Positions 1 to 9,033 of a DNA stretch of 64,000 nt are shown piece after piece. The position numbers and the translations under genes were made by a program. Source of the DNA: an uncultured Flavihumibacter sp. (GTDB lineage: Bacteria > Bacteroidota > Bacteroidia > Chitinophagales > Chitinophagaceae); assembly GCA_902168105.1 (NCBI GenBank), contig CABHOY010000032.1, forward strand, positions 1 through 64,000. Direction: 5' to 3'. The stretch's first letter is position 1. The number at the start of each line of letters is the position of its first letter. The notes under the pieces are model-generated. The model saw nothing but the letters and a program-made list of their open reading frames with translations, searched no databases and was not told the DNA's origin.

Positions 1-269
1 ATATGGAACGCATTGATAGTTGGCTACGCCATAAGCTAAAGTGTTACCGGCTTAAACAATGCAAACGGGTAATAGGTATCTTCCGATTTTTAAGAAAATT
101 AGGGGTACCCGAATACCAATGCTGGATTACGGCTAAAAGCGGAAAGGGCTGGTGGCGCTTGTCCAACAGCCCTTCAGTCACTCATGGTATGACTAATGAA
201 TGGTTTATCCAGCAAGGCTTTTACAGTCTAAGCCATAACTACAAAGCCTTACATCGTAAATTGTTCTAA
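1..269 (+). CDS. Group II intron reverse transcriptase/maturase, C-terminal end (partial)
   Basis: Reading from the left edge, this frame is the last ~88 codons of a group II intron-encoded protein. The visible residues match the maturase-specific (GIIM, domain X) C-terminus: a W-L-R-H-K-L start, then CYRLKQCKR, a LGVP step and SGKGWWRLS, followed by W-F-x-x-Q-G. The protein stops two bases before the intron RNA domain V, so it has no C-terminal HNH endonuclease; it belongs to the endonuclease-lacking type. In the family this domain binds the intron RNA and aids splicing and retrohoming. The ATG at position 3 is internal; the reverse-transcriptase domain lies outside the window, so intactness cannot be judged. 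No frameshift is visible in this part. Confidence 0.9.
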   Translation, partial: MERIDSWLRHKLKCYRLKQCKRVIGIFRFLRKLGVPEYQCWITAKSGKGWWRLSNSPSVTHGMTNEWFIQQGFYSLSHNYKALHRKLF

Positions 270-270
270 A

Positions 271-345
271 GAAACCGCCGTACACGCAAGTACATACGGT
301 GGTGTGAGAGGGCGGCAAAGAGTAATCTTTGCCCCCTACTTTAAT
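271..345 (+). ncRNA. Group II intron RNA domains V and VI (3' end of intron)
   Basis: Directly after the maturase stop codon, ACCGCCGTA (274-282) pairs with TACGGTGGT (295-303, one G-U) around a short apical stem with a GCAA tetraloop (286-289) and a CA bulge (293-294). This is the shape of domain V, the catalytic core. It is followed by GTGTGAGAG and a second hairpin, GGCAAAGA (314-321) with TCTTTGCC (326-333), as expected of domain VI with a branch-point A near its 3' base. The apical stem of domain V has an A-C mismatch (283/292). The exact intron 3' boundary, somewhere about 338-346, cannot be fixed without the 5' exon or an empty site. The intron ends only a few bases from the stop codon of the permease gene on the other strand. 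Confidence 0.8.
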
Positions 346-349
346 TTTA

Positions 350-2758
350 TCATTCGGATTTTAAGCTTTTTACGGGATTAGCGATAGCGGCCTTAATAGC
401 CTTGAAACTGATAGTCACCATAGTGATGATCATCATCAGTATAATTGACCCTGCAAATACCGTCCAGTTGATATTGATGCGGTAAGCGAAGTTCTGCAGC
501 CACTTGTCCATGAGCAACCACGCCAGTGGTGTAGCTACTACTGCGGCCAGCATGATCAGTTTCAGAAAGTCCTTTGATAACAAGGCGACAATACCCGACA
601 CCGATGCGCCCAATACTTTGCGGATACCGATCTCTTTTGTACGCTGTTCCGCCGCGTAGGTGATGAGACAAAACACACCCAGAGAGGCGATCACGATTGC
701 CAATACAGCAAAGGAGATAAAGATCTTACCAGTGCGTTCGTCCGACTGGTACAACCTGTTAAAACTTTCGTCCAGGAAGGCATACCGGAAAGGTTGTCCC
801 TGCATTGAAGGTCGCGCATGATATAACTCTTCGATCTTTTTAATGACCTGCTGAATATTGTTCGTGTTTACGCGGAATGCCATTGAAGCTGTATACTCAC
901 CCAATGTAAGTACTGCCGGTGGGATCTTACTGCGTAAGGAACCTGCATTAAAGTCTTTTACTATCCCGATGACCTTCATTTTGGTACCACTACGATATAG
1001 GTATTTGTCGTTGATGTCCCTAAAACCAAGCAGGCGTGCTGCTGTTTCATTAATGATGAGTGTTCCGGTGTCAGTTGGCATATTAGGCGAGAAATTTCGG
1101 CCACTCGCCATCTGCATACCTAATGTAGGTATGTAGTCTGCATCCACATACCATTCTGTTATGCCCATTACCTGACCAGGACTTCTGGCTGCATCTTTAG
1201 AGAAGATATTTGTAGAAAGGTTGATGGTAGTGGGTAAGGTCGCGGTCATGGTGCCTGCTGTAACTCCCGGGATCTTCAGAACGTCTTCCCTAAACCCTTT
1301 GGCATGGATCCAGAGCGATTGAGTGTTTTGTATTACCAGCACCTGTTGCCTGTTATATCCCAGCTGTTTATTACGGATATAACTAAGCTGATTGTAAATG
1401 ACCAGCGTACCTACAATCAATAAGATGGCTGCTGCAAACTGAAAAATCACCAGGCTATTTCTCAGCCAGCTGCTTTTAAAACCGGTAGAGAACTTTCCTT
1501 TGAGCACTTTTACCGGTTCGAAAGAAGAAAGGAAGAATGCTGGATAACTGCCAGCCATCAGTCCCACCACGATCACAATAGCAAACAGTAACGGAAATAT
1601 CCAGGTCAGGGAAGCCGGGGTAATACTTAATGATTTTCCGGATAACTCATTCAGGTAAGGCAGTAGTATTGTTGTCAGCACTATCGCAATGATCATAGCG
1701 AAGCAGCTAGTGAGTACAGATTCTGCCAGGAACTGTATTATCAGACTGCTTTTCTGTGAGCCCATGACCTTGCGTAGACCCACTTCTTTCGCTCTTCCCG
1801 CAGAGCGGGCAGTAGAAAGGTTCATGAAGTTCACACAAGCTATCAACAGGATGATAATAGCTGTAATGATGAAGATGTAGATGTATTGTATGTTACCGGA
1901 AGGCTCAGCCTCATTGGACAGATCAGAATAAAGATGGATCTTTTTGAGTGGGATGGAATTATACCCGAAATGTTCTCCTTTCTTTTCCAGGTCAGTGATG
2001 CTGCTGCCTGTCATTCGCTTCAGATCATTTTCCATATATTTTTTGGTAGCCTGCCGCAGATAGCCGTCCAGTTGTTGTTGCGTTGCACCGGGCTTTAACA
2101 GTACATAGGTTACATAACTGTCGTCCATCCATTGTACTTTTCCGCCGTTATCTACCTGAGACATTGCCCTGATGAAATCAAAATGAAGGTGAGACTGTGA
2201 TGGTACATCTTTGATCACACCCGTAATTGAATACTCGTTGATATTGTCTGTGTGTAATGTTTTGCCAATAACATCTACGCTGTTGAAATATTTTTTGGCC
2301 ATCCTTTCCGATATGACCATAGAAAAAGGATTACGTAGCGCAGAGACAGGATTGCCTGCTATCATATGCAGGCTGAACATGTCGAAGACGGTGGAGTCTG
2401 CAAAGCAGACATTATCCTCCACAAGGGTTTCTTCCCCTTTTTTTACCAGGATGTGGTCCTGCTGTATAAAGCGTACATATTTTTCAATCTGCGGGTAATC
2501 TTGCTGCAGTACCGGTCCGAACTGAAATGGCGTGTTCCTTTCTTTAAATGTGCTGCCATTGACCAGGAAATCTGCATTTATACGGTAAATACGATCGGCT
2601 TTACCATTGAAGTACTCATACCTTAGTTCATCCGTTACAAATAATGTGATCAATAAACAGGTAGCCAGTCCGATGGCCAGCCCCAGAATAGTGATGGCTG
2701 AAAAGCCTTTATTTCTCCAGAGGTTGCGTATCGCTATCTTGTAGTAGTACTTGAGCAT
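350..2758 (-). CDS. MacB/FtsX-type ABC transporter permease
   Basis: This 802-residue inner-membrane protein has the architecture common in Bacteroidota permeases of the MacB/FtsX family. An N-terminal anchor (IAIRNLWRNKGFSAITILGLA) is followed by a periplasmic MacB-type domain, an FtsX block of three membrane helices near residues 290-440, a second anchor and periplasmic domain, and a C-terminal FtsX block. Conserved joints such as VGLRKVMGS and IGIRKVLGAS precede the FtsX blocks. Family members work with a separate MacB-like ATPase in efflux or lipoprotein/peptide handling; no ATPase gene is adjacent here. I start it at MLKYYYKIA rather than at an upstream in-frame ATG (2863), because the extra 35 residues are not family-like. 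Substrate is unknown. Confidence 0.88.
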   Translation of the reverse strand: MLKYYYKIAIRNLWRNKGFSAITILGLAIGLATCLLITLFVTDELRYEYFNGKADRIYRINADFLVNGSTFKERNTPFQFGPVLQQDYPQIEKYVRFIQQDHILVKKGEETLVEDNVCFADSTVFDMFSLHMIAGNPVSALRNPFSMVISERMAKKYFNSVDVIGKTLHTDNINEYSITGVIKDVPSQSHLHFDFIRAMSQVDNGGKVQWMDDSYVTYVLLKPGATQQQLDGYLRQATKKYMENDLKRMTGSSITDLEKKGEHFGYNSIPLKKIHLYSDLSNEAEPSGNIQYIYIFIITAIIILLIACVNFMNLSTARSAGRAKEVGLRKVMGSQKSSLIIQFLAESVLTSCFAMIIAIVLTTILLPYLNELSGKSLSITPASLTWIFPLLFAIVIVVGLMAGSYPAFFLSSFEPVKVLKGKFSTGFKSSWLRNSLVIFQFAAAILLIVGTLVIYNQLSYIRNKQLGYNRQQVLVIQNTQSLWIHAKGFREDVLKIPGVTAGTMTATLPTTINLSTNIFSKDAARSPGQVMGITEWYVDADYIPTLGMQMASGRNFSPNMPTDTGTLIINETAARLLGFRDINDKYLYRSGTKMKVIGIVKDFNAGSLRSKIPPAVLTLGEYTASMAFRVNTNNIQQVIKKIEELYHARPSMQGQPFRYAFLDESFNRLYQSDERTGKIFISFAVLAIVIASLGVFCLITYAAEQRTKEIGIRKVLGASVSGIVALLSKDFLKLIMLAAVVATPLAWLLMDKWLQNFAYRININWTVFAGSIILMMIITMVTISFKAIKAAIANPVKSLKSE

Positions 2759-2949
2759 TGAATTTCTTTTAGGTCGGTGGCAATAATATACGACATTGGC
2801 GGCTCCAAGAAAGTGCCAGTTTGAAAATACATTGATAATTAGATGTTTAGGTGGCCGTGGCACCTCTTAAGTGTCCGGTTTTGGCATAGTGGTGTTCGCT
2901 TTCATTTAGCTGGTCAGGTATGAAAATTGTGGAAGCACTTTTACATGAG

Positions 2950-2971
2950 CGGGTTGCACGAGCCCGTTTTT
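2950..2971 (+). terminator. Possible hairpin with T-run upstream of the oxidoreductase gene
   Basis: CGGGTT and AGCCCG form a 6-bp stem (one G-U) around a GCACG loop, followed by TTTTT. It resembles an intrinsic terminator on the plus strand but lies between two divergent genes, so it may be an attenuator, a leftover terminator, or chance. Confidence 0.3.
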
Positions 2972-3017
2972 ATGAATATCTTACCAACACTCTCAATCTG
3001 TCATAAAAACCCTTGTT

Positions 3018-4154
3018 ATGGAGAATACTCGCAAACAGAATACCCGCCGGCATTTTTTGCAAAACTTTACTGTTTCCGCAATCGCATTGACAGTCCTTCC
3101 CCGTCTGGGAATAGCTGGTAAGCCGGACCTTTATGAGCAGCCTTACGACGGCCCTGTGCTGCGGGTGGCTATTATGGGGTTAGGCGGTTATGGTTCAAGG
3201 GTGGCAGAGGCCATGCAGTCATGCAAAAAGGCGAAGCTGGTGGGCGTCATAAGTGGTACGCCTTCCAAGGTGAAGGATTGGCAGAAGAAGTATAATATCC
3301 CGGAAAAGAATTGCTACAACTATGAGAACTTTGACAAGATCAAAGACAACCCGGATATCGATGCCGTGTATGTGATCACGCCTAATGGCCTGCATCATGA
3401 CCAGGTTATCCGTGTGGCAAAAGCCGGCAAACATGCCATCTGTGAGAAGCCTATGGCGATAAATGCAAAAGAGGGCCAGGAAATGGTGGATGCCTGCCGT
3501 AATGCCAATGTAAAGCTGCTGGTAGGTTATCGCATGCACTTCGAGCCGCATACACTTGAGGTGATCCGTATGCGGAAGGCCGGTGACTTTGGAAAAGTGC
3601 TCTTCTTCCAGGGCTTATGCGGTTTCACGATCGGCGATCCTACGCAATGGCGGCTGAACAAACAGTTAGCCGGAGGAGGTTCCCTGATGGATATTGGTAT
3701 CTATGCTTTGAATGGTGCGCGCTATATGATAGGAGAGGACCCTATTTGGGTAACAGCACAGGAAACGAAGACCAATCACGAGAAATTTAAACCTGGCGTA
3801 GATGAAACGATCCAGTTCCAGCTGGGTTTCCCCAGCGGTGCAGTCGCGTCTTGTCTTTCTACTTACAGCATGAATAATCTTGACAGGTTCTTTCTGAACG
3901 GAGAGAAAGGATTTGCAGAAATGCAACCTTCTACCGGCTATGGACCTATCAAAGGACGTACGCATAAAGGAGACCTGAATCAGCCTGTTGTCGTGCATCA
4001 GACATTGCAGATGGAGGAAATGTCTGACATCATCCTGAACGGTAAACAAACTGAAGTGCCTGTGAATGGCGAAGAAGCGGTGAAAGACCTGAAAGTGATG
4101 GATGCTATCTATGAGGCTGTAAAGACGGGAAAGAAAATTGATCTGAAGTTATAA
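3018..4154 (+). CDS. Gfo/Idh/MocA-family oxidoreductase with Tat signal
   Basis: A 378-residue NAD(P)-dependent sugar oxidoreductase of the glucose-fructose oxidoreductase family. Residues 9-14 (TRRHFL) with a following hydrophobic stretch form a twin-arginine signal, so the enzyme is probably exported folded with its cofactor. The Rossmann glycine motif is GLGGYG (54-59) and the family EKP motif is at 143-145, followed by the C-terminal alpha/beta domain (GGGSLMDIGIYALN). Related enzymes oxidise or epimerise sugars or inositols; the substrate cannot be read from sequence. The gene is monocistronic with a hairpin terminator at 4158-4190. Its position near glycan-degradation genes fits periplasmic sugar metabolism, which is inference. 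Confidence 0.9.
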   Translation: MENTRKQNTRRHFLQNFTVSAIALTVLPRLGIAGKPDLYEQPYDGPVLRVAIMGLGGYGSRVAEAMQSCKKAKLVGVISGTPSKVKDWQKKYNIPEKNCYNYENFDKIKDNPDIDAVYVITPNGLHHDQVIRVAKAGKHAICEKPMAINAKEGQEMVDACRNANVKLLVGYRMHFEPHTLEVIRMRKAGDFGKVLFFQGLCGFTIGDPTQWRLNKQLAGGGSLMDIGIYALNGARYMIGEDPIWVTAQETKTNHEKFKPGVDETIQFQLGFPSGAVASCLSTYSMNNLDRFFLNGEKGFAEMQPSTGYGPIKGRTHKGDLNQPVVVHQTLQMEEMSDIILNGKQTEVPVNGEEAVKDLKVMDAIYEAVKTGKKIDLKL

Positions 4155-4157
4155 AAA

Positions 4158-4190
4158 TAGTAGGGCAGTCGTCAGGCTGCCCTATTATTT
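4158..4190 (+). terminator. Intrinsic terminator after the oxidoreductase gene
   Basis: TAGGGCAG (4161-4168) and CTGCCCTA (4177-4184) form a perfect 8-bp stem with an 8-nt loop, followed by a T-rich TTATTTAT tail. Confidence 0.75.
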
Positions 4191-4212
4191 ATCTATACAT
4201 TTGCGAGATAAT

Positions 4213-4758
4213 ATGAAAATAGGAAGACAATTTAACACACTAACTCCAAAGGAGTATTTTTTCTTCATTGATAATCATAAGAAATATACTGACTTCAATA
4301 CCCTGGGACTTTACAGGTCACTCGATGAGAATAAACGGTTGACGACAGACGAGAAGATTGCCGTACGGGAATACGCAAACCTGAGTTTTAAGAAATCGTT
4401 CGACTTTTTACAGATAAAAGATCCGCAAACTTATTTTGATGTCATAACACTTGGTCAGGAGTTGACGAAAGGTGATACAGCAAAGATATGGGATGAGATC
4501 AAAGCTTATCAGCAGAAAACTTTAACCAGAAAAAGATCGGGGCATAGGAATTTTGGCGTCTATTCAAAGCACTCCTGCGGTCGTGACAACTGCCACCTGG
4601 ATGAAGTCATGATAAAAAGAGGTTCTTATATTTCTTATGGAGAGATATATTTTTCTTCCGATAAAAGCAGGATAGAAGCGAAAAATAAGTCACATATACG
4701 CAGGCAGGAACGCAAGAACGCCCAGCAAGTGATCCGCAGAACGCTGAATGAGGAATGA
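4213..4758 (+). CDS. Hypothetical protein, lysine/arginine-rich C-terminus
   Basis: A 181-residue soluble protein I do not recognise. The N-terminal two thirds look alpha-helical. A short HSCGRDNCH segment (two Cys five positions apart with flanking His, around residue 120) could bind a metal. The C-terminus is strongly basic (HIRRQERK and following), which could contact nucleic acid. The ATG at 4213 is preferred to a TTG four codons upstream. It ends exactly where the convergent DUF4342 gene ends, the two stop codons sharing a TGATCA hexamer with no gap. Confidence 0.65.
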   Translation: MKIGRQFNTLTPKEYFFFIDNHKKYTDFNTLGLYRSLDENKRLTTDEKIAVREYANLSFKKSFDFLQIKDPQTYFDVITLGQELTKGDTAKIWDEIKAYQQKTLTRKRSGHRNFGVYSKHSCGRDNCHLDEVMIKRGSYISYGEIYFSSDKSRIEAKNKSHIRRQERKNAQQVIRRTLNEE

Positions 4759-5016
4759 TCACTCCTCCTTTGGCGTTGTTTCTTCTCTCTCTACAGTGAT
4801 CGTACATTCCCCTACTAATGCAGCCAATGCACCAACTGCTGCCAGTACAGGCGCTAATAATACGCCCACTACACCAATAGTCAATGGAAATGTCATGAGT
4901 TCCTTGCCGGATTTATCGGTAATAGTGATCTTTCTTACATTACCTTCAGCAATGAGTTCTTTTACTTTTTTTAGCAGATTTTCTCCGTGCAGGGAGAAGG
5001 ATTCTCTGGTTGTCAT
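4759..5016 (-). CDS. DUF4342 domain protein
   Basis: An 85-residue protein matching the DUF4342 pattern from end to end. It has an amphipathic N-terminus (FSLHGENLLKKVKELI), a central EGNVRKITI strand, then PLTIGVVGVLLAPVLAAVGALAAL, a glycine/alanine-rich hydrophobic segment that is likely membrane-inserted, and a short acidic tail. The family occurs widely in bacteria, sometimes next to ubiquitin-associated-like domains, and its function is unknown. The start has no close upstream partner; transcription is toward the preceding plus-strand gene. Confidence 0.85.
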   Translation of the reverse strand: MTTRESFSLHGENLLKKVKELIAEGNVRKITITDKSGKELMTFPLTIGVVGVLLAPVLAAVGALAALVGECTITVEREETTPKEE

Positions 5017-5128
5017 GGGTTAAGTGTTAGAGGTGAATAATCTGGATATGGGAAGGTACGATATTTTAAATAATGATCATGCGATGTATTTGCTGATTGT
5101 CATATATTGAGGCAAAATCTCTATACTC

Positions 5129-5449
5129 ATGGATTCAGATAATATCCCTGAAACGTCCGGTAGAAACTGGGCGTATATATTCTCTCCATTTATTGTGTCA
5201 ATAGTCTTACTTCTGTGTCTGACCATTTATGAGTATGCCACGGTCAGAGGTAGTGGATCAAAGGCCTACGTTACTCTATTTGTAATGGTGTCATTTCCAT
5301 ATGCATTGATTACATTCCTTATAGATAGAGGTATTAAAAGCTTCCTGAAAAACAAAGAACGTAAAGCAGCGTATATCTGGATCGTCGAATCAATTCTGGT
5401 GGTTTCATGCCTGATCTTTTTTTACTTTTATTTCAAGGCGCAATTGTAA
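5129..5449 (+). CDS. Small integral membrane protein, unknown
   Basis: A 106-residue protein with three predicted membrane helices (about residues 15-35, 47-66 and 82-103) separated by short charged loops (RGSGSK; KSFLKNKERK). No known family is recognised. It stands alone between the divergent DUF4342 gene and a bidirectional terminator at 5472-5508. Confidence 0.6.
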   Translation: MDSDNIPETSGRNWAYIFSPFIVSIVLLLCLTIYEYATVRGSGSKAYVTLFVMVSFPYALITFLIDRGIKSFLKNKERKAAYIWIVESILVVSCLIFFYFYFKAQL

Positions 5450-5471
5450 ATATGGAAAAGACTAAAGGCAT

Positions 5472-5508
5472 AAAAAAAGCCGGCCCATACTAATTGGGCC
5501 GGCTTTTT
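5472..5508. terminator. Bidirectional intrinsic terminator
   Basis: AAAAAAGCCGGCCCA and TGGGCCGGCTTTTT flank a short loop; the A-run and T-run on either side let it end transcription in both directions, serving the small membrane protein gene and the convergent GH8 gene. Confidence 0.85.
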
Positions 5509-5522
5509 ACTGTTAACGATGA

Positions 5523-7982
5523 TTAGTTTTTGATGACCTTTTTAGTCGTTACAACTCCGTTGTGGATCAGTTTAACAATATACACTCCTGCAGGAAGATG
5601 ACTTGCAGAGAATGATCTGTTATAACTACCGGCGGAAAGATTTTCTCTGAATATTGCCGCTACCTGTTTACCATTGATATCATATATCACTAATGCCGTT
5701 ACGCCTGCATCTTTCAATGTAAATGAAACATTGGCATTGCTGGAGAATGGTGTCGGATACAGGCTGAACTGCGTCGTAACTGTCTTTTCAGGAACAACAG
5801 CTGCTAACTGTTTTGCTGCAGGAGCTGTTGCGGTGATCACTAACTGCGGTGCATTTGACCCTGTTTCTTTTGAGTTAAATACGATCCTCGGTGTACTGAT
5901 AGCGCTATTGATCAAAGCCAGGGATATCGCATTACGACCTGCCGCTTTTTCGCTGTTCACATAAGCTGTAATATCCAGGGTATAATATCTCGCAGTACTA
6001 TCTGTGACAGTGACTGAACCTAAGGAAGAACCGGTAGCTGGTTTATTATTCCAGGTAAGTCCTGTTTCAGTCCAGGTGGTATTGGCAACAGCATATGCAC
6101 CCACTGGAATATTTGTAGATCTGAGATCTTCCAGTTTACCATATACTTTTAATACCGCGCTGGAAATTGTGCCGCTCACATTGCTGAAGTCAAAACCAAT
6201 ATAGGTCTGTCTGTCAAAGCCGGTAGTAGTAGCCGTATTCAGCTTAGTTGACAGGATAGACGGATCTGTACTGCCATATGCAGTTGCAGCGAATTCACCG
6301 TTCCTTACATAAGCGTCTTTCGTTGCAGTGAGGGTAGTAGTTGTGGTTGGCGAAGTAGATTGACCAGACCTTACTCTAATTTCAGTAATGCTGTTCCATG
6401 CACTTGCACTATTACCATGACCTAAGATCCTTACGTATTTAGCAGTTCTTGCAGTGAAAGTAAAGGTCTCCAGCGCAGTGGTCGTGCCGCTGCTTTGTAA
6501 GCCTGTTGCTGCCGGTGTCCATGCACTGCCGTCGGAGCTGGTCAGGATATCGAAGAACGTACGTCTGGTGTCGCCGGCATAGAATGCGATATCAACACCG
6601 GTTACAGTAGTATCTGTGCCGAGGCAGAGCTGTATGTACTGTCCGTCGCCGCTGGCTGACCAACGTGTATTAAAGTCATTATCAAGCACATTGGCAGCTA
6701 CGTTACCGTCATCACTGCTAGCGCTGGCCGGTATACAGGTTTGTGGCGGAGGTGTAACAGGACCTGCTTCCGGTTTCCACCAGTTGCCGGATATGAACAG
6801 CTGACATAACAGGCTGTAAGTATCGCTGTAATAGCCTGATTTAGCAGTCTTGAGGAAGTTCCATCCGCTGTTCAGAAAAGCCTGGTTATTGCTATTCACA
6901 ACAGAAGCAGCAACAAAAGGCGCTACGAATACAGCTTCAGGATCACTGCCGGAAACAGTACCATTCAGTTGATAACCATCTTTCACGTTAGCAGGATTAC
7001 CACCGGTTTTACCAATGATCCAGGTAGCGATCTTGTTGGAGATGGTCAGCGCATTAGTATTACCATACAGCGCATAGTCCATTACTACACGTAAAGGCAC
7101 GCGGCAGGCATTGTAGTTATATTCATTTGTTTGCGGACCTTCATCAATGAAGTCTTTCGGTGCCGGTTGCGGTGGATTTTTCACCACGAAATCAGAGATA
7201 AGCCCGGTGGAAGGAGAGTAGGTAGCACTGAACTGGTTGTACACTGCGTACAGATTGTTGATCAGGTTCAACCAGGTTGCATCTCCTGTTTCCTGGTAGA
7301 AGGCACGCATGTGGCTCAGCATCCAGTCTGAAGGACGGGTATCCAACGTACTTTTGCTATCCCAGTCGCCGAGGTTCAGGCGGTTAGTACTGGTCACATT
7401 AGCGGCTTTCAGGCCGTTGGTGATCATTTTCTTTGCTTCAGCAAGATAGTTGATAGCACCATCGGAACCCCATTGATAATGCGCCAGTATCAGTGAATAG
7501 GCAATATCGACGTCGCCGTCGGTAGCTGAATCGAAATGACCCTGGGCGCCGGTAGCATCTGCAACCACCCATCCCATCAGGTTTGAGTTGATGCTACTGC
7601 GGAAAGCCCTGGCAGTTTTGTACAATCCATCATAGATAGTCTTTGCATTGGGATCATGACCGGCCATGAGGGCGGTAATGACCATACCATAACCATGCCC
7701 TTCAGAGGTGCCCAATGGCACGAAACCTTCGGCGTCACCGCTGATCTCTCCCCGTATATAATATCCTCCGGGAAGAGATGCCAGGTTGTTTTTCAGGTAC
7801 TTTGATTTCCAGTAATCATAGTAACTGGCTACGCTGGTGTTCATGGCCGCCTGCGTGACATTGTTAGGTTTAATACAGTTCGGATAAGTAATGGCTTGTG
7901 GAAAGGGCTTGTTCTGCGCCTGCACAAGAAGGCTGGCAACACTCAATGTGCTGGTTACCAGGAGGGAATAAAACTTAGTCAT
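5523..7982 (-). CDS. Secreted GH8 glycoside hydrolase with F5/8-type and DNRLRE (CBM96-like) domains and T9SS sorting domain
   Basis: An 819-residue modular enzyme. Residues 1-22 are a signal peptide; ~25-400 are the GH8 (alpha/alpha)6 catalytic domain. The probable acid is Glu94 in TSEGHGYGM. Residues 153-171 fit the GH8 signature ATD-G-D-x-x-I-A, with Asp155/157 in the active site. A proline-rich linker leads to an F5/8 type C (CBM32-like) module (~416-538), a DNRLRE/CBM96-like beta domain (~550-720), and a Por secretion sorting domain (~738-819; LYPTPF, ending LPAGVYIVKLI), so it should be exported by T9SS. GH8 includes chitosanases, cellulases, licheninases and xylanases; the exact substrate is not determinable. 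The leader contains motifs shared with the GH95 gene. Confidence 0.92.
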   Translation of the reverse strand: MTKFYSLLVTSTLSVASLLVQAQNKPFPQAITYPNCIKPNNVTQAAMNTSVASYYDYWKSKYLKNNLASLPGGYYIRGEISGDAEGFVPLGTSEGHGYGMVITALMAGHDPNAKTIYDGLYKTARAFRSSINSNLMGWVVADATGAQGHFDSATDGDVDIAYSLILAHYQWGSDGAINYLAEAKKMITNGLKAANVTSTNRLNLGDWDSKSTLDTRPSDWMLSHMRAFYQETGDATWLNLINNLYAVYNQFSATYSPSTGLISDFVVKNPPQPAPKDFIDEGPQTNEYNYNACRVPLRVVMDYALYGNTNALTISNKIATWIIGKTGGNPANVKDGYQLNGTVSGSDPEAVFVAPFVAASVVNSNNQAFLNSGWNFLKTAKSGYYSDTYSLLCQLFISGNWWKPEAGPVTPPPQTCIPASASSDDGNVAANVLDNDFNTRWSASGDGQYIQLCLGTDTTVTGVDIAFYAGDTRRTFFDILTSSDGSAWTPAATGLQSSGTTTALETFTFTARTAKYVRILGHGNSASAWNSITEIRVRSGQSTSPTTTTTLTATKDAYVRNGEFAATAYGSTDPSILSTKLNTATTTGFDRQTYIGFDFSNVSGTISSAVLKVYGKLEDLRSTNIPVGAYAVANTTWTETGLTWNNKPATGSSLGSVTVTDSTARYYTLDITAYVNSEKAAGRNAISLALINSAISTPRIVFNSKETGSNAPQLVITATAPAAKQLAAVVPEKTVTTQFSLYPTPFSSNANVSFTLKDAGVTALVIYDINGKQVAAIFRENLSAGSYNRSFSASHLPAGVYIVKLIHNGVVTTKKVIKN

Positions 7983-8007
7983 ATACAGTTTATTTTAAGG
8001 GTACGGT

Positions 8008-8032
8008 CTTTCGTCTTTCTTATAGGTATTTT
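8008..8032 (-). promoter_or_regulatory. Leader motifs upstream of GH8 shared with the GH95 leader
   Basis: On the minus strand, AAAATACCTATA (8021-8032) is followed by AAGACGAAAG (8008-8017), 26-50 bases before the GH8 start codon. The same 12-mer and 10-mer occur in the same order upstream of the GH95 gene (15283-15294 and 15379-15388). They may be a common regulator or leader-RNA site. Confidence 0.4.
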
Positions 8033-8170
8033 GAGTCGTCTAATATGGTTATGCAATCGTTTGCTAAAATAACAATAAGTGTAATACCAACGGTCAATTT
8101 ATTTGTATTGCCTTAAGATAATATTGATATCATATAACCGCCCTGCCTGCCACTATTTAAAAAAGTCTTG

Positions 8171-8201
8171 TTTGCCAACGTGTTGATAAAGATTAAATTT
8201 A
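8171..8201 (+). promoter_or_regulatory. Candidate Bacteroidota sigma-type promoter
   Basis: TTTG (8171-8174), 19 bases, then TAAATTTA (8194-8201), seven of eight matches to TAnnTTTG. The spacing is the usual one and the start codon at 8238 lies about 30 bases beyond the expected transcription start. Confidence 0.45.
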
Positions 8202-8237
8202 TCTTCTGAAAAATTACCTCATTACAAATCAAACACT

Positions 8238-9002
8238 ATGAACATGAGACCCAGCATATTAACATTGTGTCTTGCTGTCTTTACCGGAAGCGTGCATGCC
8301 CAGATCAGTACACCAGATAGCCTGAAAACAACAAAAGGAGTGCTGGTCATTCAGCCGGTAGAACATGCCAGTCTGGTACTTTCTATAGGCGGCACCGTTA
8401 TTTACGCTGACCCTGCAGGTAAAAAAGATAATTTCAAAGGCCTGGCAGCGCCGGATATTATTCTTATCACAGATATACATGGGGACCATTTCGACTCGGC
8501 TGCCGTAGCAGCCCTGAAGACGGAAAAGACCCGTCTCATTGTACCGGCAGTAGTAGCGGAGAAATTACCGGCATCTTATAAACCCATGGTGACCGTGTTG
8601 AAGAATTTTGGTGTTACTACTCAAAATGGTATTACTATTAATGCTATCCCCATGTATAATTTGCCGGAGACACCCGATTCGAAACATCCAAAGGGCAGGG
8701 GCAACGGGTATATAGTGACAGTGGGCGGCGCACGTATCTATATATCAGGCGATACACAAGGTATTCCGGAAATGCGCTCACTCAGGAATATTAACGTGGC
8801 TTTCGTTTGTATGAACCTGCCATACACAATGGACGTAAAAGAGGCGGCAGATGCAGTACTGGCATTTAAACCGAAGATCGTTTACCCTTACCACTACCGT
8901 GGCCAGAAAGGCTTAAGTGATGTGAATGCCTTTAAGGAAATAGTAAATACAGGTAATAAGAATATAGAAGTACGCCAGCGTGACTGGTACCCTAAACAGT
9001 AG
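8238..9002 (+). CDS. Exported metallo-beta-lactamase-fold hydrolase (UlaG-like)
   Basis: A 254-residue protein with a signal peptide (residues 1-22, cleavage after VHAQ). It has an MBL fold of the UlaG/UPF0173 type: VEHASLVLSIGG and DPAG near the N-terminus, then the metal site ITDIHGDHFD (77-86), later YISGDT and a C-terminal YPYHYRG histidine. The usual HxHxDH begins with Asp79 here instead of His (DIHGDH), a variation worth noting since it contributes a metal ligand in the family. Related proteins hydrolyse phosphodiester, lactone or amide bonds; the substrate is unknown. It is a single-gene unit with its own terminator at 9034-9064. Confidence 0.85.
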   Translation: MNMRPSILTLCLAVFTGSVHAQISTPDSLKTTKGVLVIQPVEHASLVLSIGGTVIYADPAGKKDNFKGLAAPDIILITDIHGDHFDSAAVAALKTEKTRLIVPAVVAEKLPASYKPMVTVLKNFGVTTQNGITINAIPMYNLPETPDSKHPKGRGNGYIVTVGGARIYISGDTQGIPEMRSLRNINVAFVCMNLPYTMDVKEAADAVLAFKPKIVYPYHYRGQKGLSDVNAFKEIVNTGNKNIEVRQRDWYPKQ

Positions 9003-9033
9003 ACTGGTGGCTGCACGAAGTGACTGTTATTCA

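Noticed and set aside
393..671. Antisense and shadow frames within the permease, GH and giant genes
   Set aside because: They lie wholly inside long genes with strong protein evidence in the other frame.
2759..2863. Upstream extension of the permease start
   Set aside because: The added 35 residues lack similarity to the family and the membrane anchor starts at MLKYYYK.
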